A stretch of 17,110 nucleotides of DNA from an uncultured Bacilli bacterium (GTDB taxonomy: Bacteria > Bacillota_I > Bacilli_A > RF39 > UBA660): contig CAKOOR010000015.1 of the NCBI GenBank assembly GCA_934098505.1, forward strand, positions 1 to 17,110, in the 5' to 3' direction. Below are positions 6,385-13,258 of the stretch, piece after piece. A program made the translations under genes and the position numbers. Each line of letters begins with the position of its first letter. Within the stretch, counting starts at the first letter, position 1. The notes beneath the pieces are model-generated. The model saw nothing but the letters and a program-made list of their open reading frames with translations, was not told the DNA's origin and did not search any database.

Positions 6385-8589
6385 TTATTCAATTGTTAAA
6401 TGATATGGATTATCCATCGTTCCATCACCTTGTTCTAATACTTGAGCATTTAAATTTATGACAGGTCTTACCCCACCTGTTCTTGTTACTTGAGCATCAT
6501 TTTCTGCATAATAATTCGGTGTTCCGTTGCTATCAATACTAGTGGCTCTTGCTGCTGAACTATAGTAAGCATAAGCATCTAATGTGTAATACCAAAAGCC
6601 TGTATATAAATAATATTTAGTATTACTACTCCCAGCACTGCCAACTAAATACGGTTCTATTATTGAAAGTAAGCCAATTGGATAAGTTAAAGCGCCATTT
6701 CCTTTTATAGTATCATTTACAGTATAAGCATCATTTTGAAAACGACATTGTAAAGAAAAAGCCGATTTATAATTTCCAGTATGATTTTCATAGTAACCAC
6801 TAGTTAAAGAGTAAGTTCCTCTTAAAATTGGTACTCTGTTTCCACAAAAGATTGTATCTTCAACATATTCTTCATACTTAGTATCTTTAATATTATTTTC
6901 ATACCATGTATCTATATATTTTTTTATAGTAGAACTATTAGTATTTTTATGTACTTCATCATAAGTTGTACCATTAGTATCACCATACATATATCCAACA
7001 TAGGCTGGACTTCCACTCGAAGAATTAAATTGACTACTACCTATTTTCTTATCCGAAGAAGAGCCATTAGTATGAGCACTCTTTCCATCATATATTACTC
7101 GCAATGTCCCATTTCCATTAACTCTTACGATTCGCCAGTAAAAGTTAGCAAATTTCACATAATTATTAGTAACAACACCGCGATAATAATATGATTCTCC
7201 ATAATCATCTTGAGCTCGACATAAATAACCATTTGTTGTTTCAGCTGTCAAGACATTAACCGAACCATCTTCAAATACTGTTGGACACTTACCAGTAGTA
7301 TCTAATTGACTAATTATCTTATCTAAATAAGTACTATCTAGTTTTATAAAATAAATATTACATTTACTTTTTTTAGTAATATTAGAAACTTTAAGTTGCC
7401 AATTAAAGGTATCAAACTTGCCAATTGCATTATTATCACACACTACTTTATCTATAGTATAACCATCACTTTTTGTTGGAATACTACTAGAGTACTCTCC
7501 ATCAAGATAAGCCCCAATTACCACATCTCCAGAACTAAAATCGCCTACCGTTGTCCTTATAACTTCTGCTTCTTGCTTAGTAAGAAATTTAGAATAAGTA
7601 AAGTATATTTCTAAAGCACAGACAACTCCAAAGACTAATCCTAAATTAATATATTTAAAATCAGAAGAATTTGAATCACTGGTATTTGAAATTAAACTAC
7701 GATCATTGCAAAAAATATTATCAGCCAAATACTGCTCATTAGAAGTCCCTAAAATATTTGTTTTATACCAATTATCTAAATATACTTTTAAAGCCGAATT
7801 ATTCTTGTTTGCATGAGTTTCAGCATAAGATGATGAACTCGTTAAACCATACATATATCCAACATAAGCATTACTACTCCAACTGTTATTAAAATTACTT
7901 GTTCCAGTGTACCTATCACTGCTTGACTCGCCATTGGCATGAGCACTTGTTCCATCATATATAACTCTTACAGAACCATCACCATTAATTCTTACAATAC
8001 GCCAATAAAATCCCGCAAATTTTACATAATTATTGGTTACATTACCACGAAAATAATAAGAATCACCATAAGCATCTTTGGCTTTGCACAAATAACCATT
8101 CGTTGCTTCGGCACCTGTAACCGTAACTGAGCCATCAGAATTTACTGTTGGACACTTACCACTTGTATCCAAAGTAGCTATAATATCTGGAACCTTAGAT
8201 ACTAATTTTTTAAAATAAATATTACATTTACTCTTTTTACTTAAATTTCCTACCGTCATTGTCCAATCATTATAATTCCAGCTTGCATAAGCACCATTAT
8301 CACAAACTATCTTTTCCAACATATAGTTATCATATTTTCCAGGAATACTACTAGAGTACTCTCCATCAAGATAAGCCCCAATTACCACATCTCCAGAACT
8401 AAAATCGCCTACCGTTGTCCTTATAACTTCTGCTTCTTGCTTAACAAAAAATTTAGAATATGTTAAATACAAACCTAAAACAAGACACAAAACTGAAATA
8501 CCAATTACATAGACATACTTTATTGTATTTCGTAATTTTTTCTTTATTACTTGTCTTTTTAAATAACTTTCTTTATTAAACTTTTTCAT
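6385..8589 (-). CDS. Fused tandem surface protein, two WRIVR/GVRPVINL-type modules
   Basis: 734 residues. Module 1 has a basic start, a membrane segment (about 25-45, then YSKFF), a Cys-bearing stalk (KQEAEVIRTTVGDFSSGDVV..., 50-83) and an outer domain with GKCPTV, NGYLC and FYWRIVR (Tyr195). It stops abruptly after FCNDRSL. At about residue 312 a second membrane segment and stalk begin (KYINLGLVFGVV...YSKFLTKQEAEV, Lys338). Module 2 is complete through a second FYWRIVR (Tyr484) to GVRPVINL (706-713) and a C-terminal DGTMDNPYHL signature. The C-terminal pattern resembles C-type-lectin-fold/DUF6273-like surface domains seen in gut Bacillota; that is a resemblance, not a proven homology. Module 1 lacks the roughly 135 C-terminal residues of that domain, so this looks like an in-frame fusion of two adjacent paralogues. 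AGGATAGT precedes the ATG. Confidence 0.85.
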   Translation of the reverse strand: MKKFNKESYLKRQVIKKKLRNTIKYVYVIGISVLCLVLGLYLTYSKFFVKQEAEVIRTTVGDFSSGDVVIGAYLDGEYSSSIPGKYDNYMLEKIVCDNGAYASWNYNDWTMTVGNLSKKSKCNIYFKKLVSKVPDIIATLDTSGKCPTVNSDGSVTVTGAEATNGYLCKAKDAYGDSYYFRGNVTNNYVKFAGFYWRIVRINGDGSVRVIYDGTSAHANGESSSDRYTGTSNFNNSWSSNAYVGYMYGLTSSSSYAETHANKNNSALKVYLDNWYKTNILGTSNEQYLADNIFCNDRSLISNTSDSNSSDFKYINLGLVFGVVCALEIYFTYSKFLTKQEAEVIRTTVGDFSSGDVVIGAYLDGEYSSSIPTKSDGYTIDKVVCDNNAIGKFDTFNWQLKVSNITKKSKCNIYFIKLDSTYLDKIISQLDTTGKCPTVFEDGSVNVLTAETTNGYLCRAQDDYGESYYYRGVVTNNYVKFANFYWRIVRVNGNGTLRVIYDGKSAHTNGSSSDKKIGSSQFNSSSGSPAYVGYMYGDTNGTTYDEVHKNTNSSTIKKYIDTWYENNIKDTKYEEYVEDTIFCGNRVPILRGTYSLTSGYYENHTGNYKSAFSLQCRFQNDAYTVNDTIKGNGALTYPIGLLSIIEPYLVGSAGSSNTKYYLYTGFWYYTLDAYAYYSSAARATSIDSNGTPNYYAENDAQVTRTGGVRPVINLNAQVLEQGDGTMDNPYHLTIE
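7478..7579 (-). repeat. 102-bp exact direct repeat, copy in module 2
   Basis: Base-for-base identical to 8342-8443, 864 bp (288 codons) away in the same frame. It encodes the stalk segment that begins KQEAEVIRTTVGDF and ends SSSIP (residues about 338-371). The sequences on both sides diverge at once. Confidence 0.95.
8342..8443 (-). repeat. 102-bp exact direct repeat, copy in module 1
   Basis: Identical partner of 7478-7579, encoding residues about 50-83 of the same protein. Identity includes all synonymous positions, although the rest of the two modules differs at many amino acids. Confidence 0.95.
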
Positions 8590-8644
8590 ACTATCCTATC
8601 CCTTTAAATAGAAAATAATCCTATATTTACATATACTTTACACA

Positions 8645-8671
8645 TTTCATAGAATATACAACTCTATGAAA
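8645..8671 (+). repeat. 27-bp palindromic element, left copy
   Basis: TTTCATAG (8645-8652), an 11-bp core AATATACAACT, then CTATGAAA (8664-8671). The arms are perfect inverted repeats. The asymmetric core shows that this copy is inverted relative to the one at 8899-8925 (core differences at two positions only). It lies 56 bp upstream of the surface-protein start codon. Confidence 0.8.
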
Positions 8672-8702
8672 ATGCATGATAATTCCTAACTTTAAACAGC
8701 AT

Positions 8703-8813
8703 TTGACTATATTTTTTGACTAGAAATAATAAATTAATTTTTATAACAAAAGATTAAAAAAAAGCTTAAAATAAGGTTTTAATTAATAAAGAACTTGACT
8801 ACAATCTTGACTA
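8703..8813 (+). repeat. Four TTGACTA heptamers in two direct-repeat pairs
   Basis: TTGACTA occurs at 8703-8709 and 8716-8722 (13-bp period) and at 8795-8801 and 8807-8813 (12-bp period). About one-turn spacing of direct repeats is typical of response-regulator binding sites of the OmpR/PhoB or LytTR classes. The regulator is not identifiable from this window. Confidence 0.55.
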
Positions 8814-8898
8814 AAAAAGATAGGAAAAATCCTTTAAAAAGACCTAATTATATGATATATTTATACTATAAATAGAAAAATAGATACTGAAAATTAGC

Positions 8899-8925
8899 TT
8901 TCATAGTGTTGTATACTCTATGAAA
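8899..8925 (-). repeat. 27-bp palindromic element, right copy
   Basis: TTTCATAG, core TGTTGTATACT, CTATGAAA. Read on the minus strand the core is AGTATACAACA, matching the left copy at 9 of 11 positions, so the two elements are inverted repeats of each other enclosing 227 bp. The A run at its right end also forms the T tract of the LysM gene terminator. Confidence 0.8.
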
Positions 8926-8951
8926 AAAGTAAATAGTTAATCTATCTACTT
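8923..8951 (-). terminator. Terminator of the LysM gene
   Basis: Minus strand: AAGTAGATAG (8942-8951, including the TAG stop) pairs with CTATTTACTT (8927-8936, one G-U) around a 5-nt loop, followed by T to 8923. Confidence 0.7.
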
Positions 8952-9395
8952 TGTCCTATTAATCATTAATTGTCCAGGTAATAAATATATCGTATTATTC
9001 ATACTAGTAAGTTCATTAACATTTCTTTTAAACTTATCAGCAACCATACTTAAAGTATCACCATCTTTAGTAATATAAAAACTATAACCACTCTTAGGAA
9101 TCATTATTTTCTGATTGGGATAAATATAATCATCCATATTTAAACCATTTAACGCTGCTAGTAATGTCGGATTAATATTATAACGTCTAGCTATAGCATA
9201 CAGATTATCCCCACTATTAACTGTATAAGTTGTAAAATAATCATTACTTACTGGAACAGCAATATCCATTCCCGCACGAACCATACCCTCATCATAAATA
9301 TTATTAACACTTAATAATTCTTCTTTAGTTGTATTAAATCTACTTGCTATATCGCTTAAAGTTTCATTATAACCCACCGTATACTTATCATACAT
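8946..9395 (-). CDS. Triple-LysM protein
   Basis: 149 residues made almost entirely of three LysM modules: KYTVGYNETLSDIASRFN...DIAVPV, TYTVNSGDNLYAIARRYN...KIMIP and FYITKDGDTLSMVADKF...LMINRTK. LysM binds N-acetylglucosamine-containing glycans such as peptidoglycan. No signal peptide, catalytic domain or membrane segment is present, so the export route is unclear; a cytoplasmic or spore-coat-like role, as for some YkuD/SafA-type LysM proteins, cannot be excluded. A GTG at 9407 would add four residues but lies in the stem of a terminator (9398-9426), so the ATG at 9395 is preferred. There is no clear promoter, and the only ribosome-like AGGA is inside that hairpin. Expression may rely on read-through from the PH-domain gene. 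Confidence 0.85.
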   Translation of the reverse strand: MYDKYTVGYNETLSDIASRFNTTKEELLSVNNIYDEGMVRAGMDIAVPVSNDYFTTYTVNSGDNLYAIARRYNINPTLLAALNGLNMDDYIYPNQKIMIPKSGYSFYITKDGDTLSMVADKFKRNVNELTSMNNTIYLLPGQLMINRTK

Positions 9396-9397
9396 AT

Positions 9398-9426
9398 AAA
9401 AAATCACATCCTAATAGTAGGATATG
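9398..9426 (-). terminator. Terminator between the PH-like gene and the LysM gene
   Basis: Minus strand: CATATCCTA (9418-9426) and TAGGATGTG (9405-9413) form a 9-bp stem with one G-U pair and a CTAT loop. Then comes a six-T run (9398-9403). It ends only 2 bp before the ATG of the LysM gene, and the 3' arm contains the only nearby AGGA. Confidence 0.8.
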
Positions 9427-9443
9427 ATTCATAATTTCTTATG

Positions 9444-9908
9444 TTAATCTTTTTTAATCATGTATTTTTTCTTTTCTTCCATCATAAATTCAGTAATATT
9501 AGTTTCTATCTCAGGTAAAGCTTTCTTATCAATATTAGATAGATTTACTAACTCTTTAACTGTATCAATTGTAATAACACCCCAAACCAGTCCTTGATAT
9601 ACTTCTAAATCATTAAACATATCAGGTGTAATTGAAGTAAGTGCATAACCAACAAACATTCTAGACTGACCAATTAAAATTCTCTTATTCGTTAACGCTA
9701 AAATACACGTACTAAAAATATCTTTATGTGATTCATTTTTTTGAGCAGGAAAAGCATATAAAACTTCTTCTCCAGGATTTAAATGTTTTTCAATAACAGC
9801 AGCATGCTTTCTTAAACGCCAATAAATACCACCACTATATCTTTTTTTATATTCCAATACTTTTTGATAGACTGGACCTACTTCTTGTTTTTCTACTGTA
9901 ACTAACAT
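9444..9908 (-). CDS. PH-domain-like protein
   Basis: 154 residues, soluble, no membrane segment. After a helical, basic opening (KVLEYKKRYSGGIYWRLRKHAAVIEKHLNPGEEVLY) comes an alternating beta pattern, STCILALTNKRILIGQSR...VYQGLVWGVITIDTV. This is the hallmark of bacterial PH-like domains (bPH families, 'GE..l......TNkRil'). It ends in a charged helix (ITEFMMEEKKKYMIKKD). Such domains act as binding or scaffolding modules, usually at the membrane or in stress responses; the ligand is unknown. The frame can start at a GTG at 9917, but AGGTGG 5 nt before the ATG at 9908 favours the latter. It lies 42 bp after the tail-anchored protein gene and shares its promoter. Confidence 0.8.
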   Translation of the reverse strand: MLVTVEKQEVGPVYQKVLEYKKRYSGGIYWRLRKHAAVIEKHLNPGEEVLYAFPAQKNESHKDIFSTCILALTNKRILIGQSRMFVGYALTSITPDMFNDLEVYQGLVWGVITIDTVKELVNLSNIDKKALPEIETNITEFMMEEKKKYMIKKD

Positions 9909-9950
9909 TAGCACCACCTACCTAAGTTTTACCATAAATGCATAAAAAAA

Positions 9951-11234
9951 TCAATTAATATAATTAGTATAGAGATAATAAGCCCCAAAACCAATCGCCA
10001 CAATAACAGCAATTACAAAAATAGCTAGTAATACCGTTCCCAAATGACTCTTTTTTTCCTTTGGCTTTTCTTCTACTTTTACTTTAACCATTTCTTTTTC
10101 TGGTTCTTTCTTTTCCTCTTTTAAACTTATATCCCCAGTAACTTTATAATGTTCCTCGACTTTTTCATACTTATTTCTTACTTCTTGGTTATGATTAACC
10201 GCATTTAAATTAATGCTTGTTTGCGTAAGTGCCATATCAATTCTTGACTCGCCAAAGCTTAAACGATGCTCATTTTCTAAACTAGCCACATTATCGATAA
10301 GGCCAAAAATCACATCTGTTATTGCTTTAGCATCTTTACTAGAAGTATTATTATCAATAATAAGACTCATACTCTTTTTATAAGCCGATACATTTTCCAT
10401 CAGTCCCCTACTTATATCTTTAAAGAACTCATAATAACCATTAAACAAAGTATTTAAAAATACTTCTTTATCAACATACTTATTATTTAAATTAATTATA
10501 TTACTCTTTTCTACACTATCACTATAATTAAAAGCAGGTAAAACACTAACAACACTAGAATTTCTATTTTTATAAATACCATAAGTATTTAATTCAATAT
10601 GATCTTGATTAATAACATACATGCCAAGTAAATAATTAACATAATTTAATTTTACTTTATATAAAGCCTTACTATCTAAATTAAAAACATAACTAATAAT
10701 ATTTATGGGAAAATCAATTAATTCTTTAACCGTTTTCATATCCATAATCGGATTATTTCTACTATTGCCATCTAAATGAATATAATTAACTAAAAATTCT
10801 GGAATAGCACTTTTATTCTCTTTAATTATCATAACAATTTTTTTTGATAAATCTTCAATTGTATAAACTTCATCATTTAAATTAAGGGCACTTATTAAAA
10901 TAGTTCCCCTTTGTTTATCCTGAGTAAGTAAGTGAAAAGCAGGCATTGCATTAATTCCCAATAATTTTAATATTTCATAATTTATTACATCTAAATCATT
11001 TTGATAGTTTTTTTCACTACTATTTAAAAAGCCCAAGGATTCAATTGGCATATATGATTCTTTACCACTAACTTCATCAACCATTCTTTTTTTACTTAAG
11101 ACTTTAAAAGTTCTTCTTTTTGGTAAATTTATATTCACGTTACTAAGTGGCACTAAGTTTATGTTACTAGCCTTTAAATTACCATGGATAGTATCTACTA
11201 AAAAATATTTATCTGCATTATAGAAATCGTTCAT
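9951..11234 (-). CDS. Tail-anchored protein with a degenerate HipA-like kinase pattern
   Basis: 427 residues. Residues about 80-120 (NYEILKLLGINAMPAFHLLT...RGTILISAL) resemble the segment of HipA-type kinases just before the ATP site. Residues 198-240 (YVNYLLGMYVINQDHIELNTYGIYKNR...VLPAFNYSDS) resemble the catalytic loop (GNxDxHxxNxgl) and the PxFD metal motif. The catalytic-loop Asn/Asp pair is changed to NQDH and the metal Asp to Asn (PAFN), so activity is doubtful. A Lys/Glu-rich linker (about 373-395) leads to one C-terminal membrane segment (about 398-420, GTVLLAIFVIAVIVAIGF), placing the main domain in the cytoplasm. AAGGGTG lies 7 nt before the ATG. It is first in a two-gene unit with the PH-like protein. 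The kinase relation is a pattern-based inference; the tail anchor is clear. Confidence 0.7.
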   Translation of the reverse strand: MNDFYNADKYFLVDTIHGNLKASNINLVPLSNVNINLPKRRTFKVLSKKRMVDEVSGKESYMPIESLGFLNSSEKNYQNDLDVINYEILKLLGINAMPAFHLLTQDKQRGTILISALNLNDEVYTIEDLSKKIVMIIKENKSAIPEFLVNYIHLDGNSRNNPIMDMKTVKELIDFPINIISYVFNLDSKALYKVKLNYVNYLLGMYVINQDHIELNTYGIYKNRNSSVVSVLPAFNYSDSVEKSNIINLNNKYVDKEVFLNTLFNGYYEFFKDISRGLMENVSAYKKSMSLIIDNNTSSKDAKAITDVIFGLIDNVASLENEHRLSFGESRIDMALTQTSINLNAVNHNQEVRNKYEKVEEHYKVTGDISLKEEKKEPEKEMVKVKVEEKPKEKKSHLGTVLLAIFVIAVIVAIGFGAYYLYTNYIN

Positions 11235-11261
11235 CTTACTACACCCTTATCTTCTAACTAA

Positions 11262-11290
11262 ATTATAACAAATTATTGGGTACTTGCAAA
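11262..11290 (-). promoter_or_regulatory. Promoter of the tail-anchored/PH-like unit
   Basis: Minus strand: TATAAT (11262-11267) with extended TGT, and a -35 of TTTGCA at 17 bp (11285-11290) or TTGCAA at 16 bp. Predicted start near 11255. Confidence 0.75.
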
Positions 11291-11380
11291 TAGTTATTTT
11301 TTCTTACTATTCTCTTATGTTTACTTGATTTCAAAGATATTAACTTGTTTATAAAGTTTAAATATTAAATTTTATGGTTA

Positions 11381-12484
11381 CTAATTTTTAAACTTTATTT
11401 TTTTCTTTAAATTATTTATTTCCATATTTATTAATGTTTTCGATAAAGTTGTACTTAATAATTTTAAACAGTTAAAAATTACTACTTTGGTTTGATTATC
11501 TAAAGTACCACTAGCTTTTAATATTTCAAATAAGCTTTTCAAATAATTATCGCTAATATCACTTACTCTTTTTATATTACTTTTTTCTAATAAACCAAAA
11601 GTTTCATCAATAATTAACTTTCTTTCTTCTAAATTATAATTAGATAACCACTCATAAATAGCTTTATCAAGGTTGTCACTTAAAGTACTCTTACTAGTTC
11701 TTACAAATTTATCATCATCAACTTGCCAAGATGTTGCCGCATGCTGCATAATTCCTTTGGCATTACTTTTAACAACATCTAAATTTTCTTGGTTAAACAA
11801 AACTCCTACTAAGCTTTCATTAGGAATAATATTACGCAATTTATTTTTTAGCATTTTATAATTTAGGCTATGAAACTCTTGTTCACGCAAACCTGGGCCA
11901 TCAAAAGAATAAATCTCTTTAATTAACATTTTCTTTAATAGCGTAGTTCGTATGGAACCAACTAATGCTAAATTGCCACCCTTCGAGTGCCCACATATAA
12001 TAACGGGCCTTTTAAATTTACCGATAATTTTTTCAACATATTTTCCTGCCAATTCTTGCGAAGTTGTCGGATATTTATAAGATAGAATAGCATCTTCCTT
12101 CCAACCAGCAATAGTATTATCTGTTCCTTGAAAAGCAATTATGACACGTTTATTAGGTAAAATAAAAGTTACTGCTCCAAACTGGGAATCATCATCTACA
12201 ATATATTCATAATCATATACCAGAGCATCTTTAAAACGAGGCAAATATTTAATGACATCTAAAGTTTTTAGAGCATTTCGTTGGGCAACTAAGGACTCTA
12301 AAAAGACATCTCGATTAATATTAGCAGCTATCTCTTCTAAATAATATTTTTTATCATTATGAAAATCAATACTATCCATTGGTAAATAAGCTAACTGACT
12401 ATATATCAAAATATCTATTTCTGTTTCTTTTTTTTCATTATAAGTAACATTTCCATATTTATCTATATAACTATAATAATTCAT
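11381..12484 (-). CDS. Mbeg1-like (DUF2974) alpha/beta hydrolase
   Basis: 367 residues. The N-terminal lid region (IDILIYSQLAYLPMD) is followed by RVIIAFQGTDNTIAGWKEDAILSY and the nucleophile elbow ICGHSKGGNLA with Ser167, then YSFDGPGL with Asp195. This run of motifs is characteristic of DUF2974/Mbeg1-like lipase-fold proteins, which are common in Bacillota and mostly uncharacterised; the substrate is unknown. The last 90 residues are helical and end in a basic tail (NNLKKKIKFKN), perhaps for membrane contact. GGGAG 5 nt before the ATG at 12484 fixes the start; an in-frame TTG at 12496 is disfavoured. It follows the previous gene by 13 bp in one operon. A 10-bp hairpin (11353-11362 with 11387-11396) overlaps the stop but lacks a T run on this strand. 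Confidence 0.85.
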   Translation of the reverse strand: MNYYSYIDKYGNVTYNEKKETEIDILIYSQLAYLPMDSIDFHNDKKYYLEEIAANINRDVFLESLVAQRNALKTLDVIKYLPRFKDALVYDYEYIVDDDSQFGAVTFILPNKRVIIAFQGTDNTIAGWKEDAILSYKYPTTSQELAGKYVEKIIGKFKRPVIICGHSKGGNLALVGSIRTTLLKKMLIKEIYSFDGPGLREQEFHSLNYKMLKNKLRNIIPNESLVGVLFNQENLDVVKSNAKGIMQHAATSWQVDDDKFVRTSKSTLSDNLDKAIYEWLSNYNLEERKLIIDETFGLLEKSNIKRVSDISDNYLKSLFEILKASGTLDNQTKVVIFNCLKLLSTTLSKTLINMEINNLKKKIKFKN

Positions 12485-12497
12485 ATTCTCTCCCAAC

Positions 12498-13187
12498 TTA
12501 TAATTTTTTCTCTAACTTAGCTTGTTCTTCCTCTTCTTTTAAAATTTCAGCTAAATTTAAATCTTGTTCCCGAACCTTTAAAAATATTGGTGTTTCCCTT
12601 CCCTCTAGAATAGCGCGATAATATTCAAAATCACTGCCATATTTTTCATAATAAGGAATAAAACAACATTCTAAAATTAAATTTACAAACTCTAATAATT
12701 CTTCTTTATTTAAATGAGATAATGGTCCCGTACAATTTATAATTTCAACTTCTTGAGCTTCAAAATCATAACCATATATAATCGTACTTGTCCCTAAGGC
12801 ACTTTCATATATAATTCCATTTCCATATTTACGATATAAAAAGTCATTCATAGCTATCTTAAAGGCATTTCTAGAAGTTGGATTTAATTTATAAAGCTCT
12901 TTTTCATCTTTCGTCAACGGTAACAAAAAGCCTATTTCATTTAAATTTCTAATCATCTCATCAACCGTATCATTGTATTCTTGAATATTACAAGCAATTC
13001 CCAAAATATTAAAGAAAGGAATAAATCTTTCTATCAATGGAGTTTCTTTCATATACAACTCATTATAGCCTGTGAACTTTACCTTATAGCCCCTATCTGC
13101 TAAGTCTTTATATACTCTTTTTGAATTTAAATAATTAAAAATAAAAGTTTCTATTATACTACCTATCCAAAATACCATTGGTCCCAT
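12498..13187 (-). CDS. Unknown protein with an N-terminal hydrophobic segment
   Basis: 229 residues. The N-terminus (MGPMVFWIGSIIETFIFNYL) is hydrophobic and may be a short membrane anchor. The rest is mixed helix and strand with a charged coiled tail (LAEILKEEEEQAKLEKK). No catalytic motif was recognised. The longest frame begins at a GTG at 13205, but GAGGAAAG sits 8-9 nt before the ATG at 13187, and the predicted transcription start is near 13205. Its stop is 13 bp from the DUF2974 hydrolase start codon, so the two are co-transcribed. A joint membrane-proximal function is possible but not shown. Confidence 0.7.
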   Translation of the reverse strand: MGPMVFWIGSIIETFIFNYLNSKRVYKDLADRGYKVKFTGYNELYMKETPLIERFIPFFNILGIACNIQEYNDTVDEMIRNLNEIGFLLPLTKDEKELYKLNPTSRNAFKIAMNDFLYRKYGNGIIYESALGTSTIIYGYDFEAQEVEIINCTGPLSHLNKEELLEFVNLILECCFIPYYEKYGSDFEYYRAILEGRETPIFLKVREQDLNLAEILKEEEEQAKLEKKL

Positions 13188-13211
13188 AAATATCACTTTC
13201 CTCACGCCATT

Positions 13212-13240
13212 ATATTAGCATGTTTAATATAATTTAACAA
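13212..13240 (-). promoter_or_regulatory. Promoter of the two-gene unit 13187-11381
   Basis: Minus strand: TTGTTA (13235-13240), 17-bp spacer, TAATAT (13212-13217) preceded by TGC (extended -10). A TATAAT at 13209-13214 overlaps it and is an alternative -10 with a poor -35. Confidence 0.55.
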
Positions 13241-13258
13241 TTATTAATTTATTTACCA

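Larger units (their letters stand above)
8590..8945. other. 356-bp gene-free region upstream of the fused surface protein
   Basis: No reading frame here looks like a gene on either strand; the longest open stretches are under about 20 codons and lack ribosome sites. The region holds two inverted 27-bp palindromic elements (8645-8671 and 8899-8925), four TTGACTA heptamers, and at its right edge the terminator of the LysM gene. A promoter for the surface protein is expected here. The best minus-strand candidate is TTATCA-18-TATATT, whose -10 falls inside the left palindrome, but it is weak. Confidence 0.6.

Noticed and set aside
6385..6740. Diversity-generating retroelement target in the C-terminal GVRPVINL domain
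   Set aside because: The fold type would suit it, but there is no reverse transcriptase, no template repeat and no imperfect copy of this segment in the window.
6949..8130. Plus-strand open frames of 63-81 codons opposite the fused surface protein
   Set aside because: They are antisense shadows of repetitive Ser/Thr/Asn codons, lack ribosome sites and have low-complexity Ile/Ser/Thr composition. Two are copies of each other only because the real gene is duplicated.
11353..11396. 10-bp hairpin AAAGTTTAAA/TTTAAACTTT as terminator of the DUF2974 gene
   Set aside because: No T run follows on the minus strand. The T run is on the plus strand, where no gene needs it. Possibly only a weak mRNA 3' hairpin.
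11673..11861. 62-codon plus-strand frame inside the DUF2974 gene
   Set aside because: Fully opposite a well-supported gene, no ribosome site, no recognisable feature.
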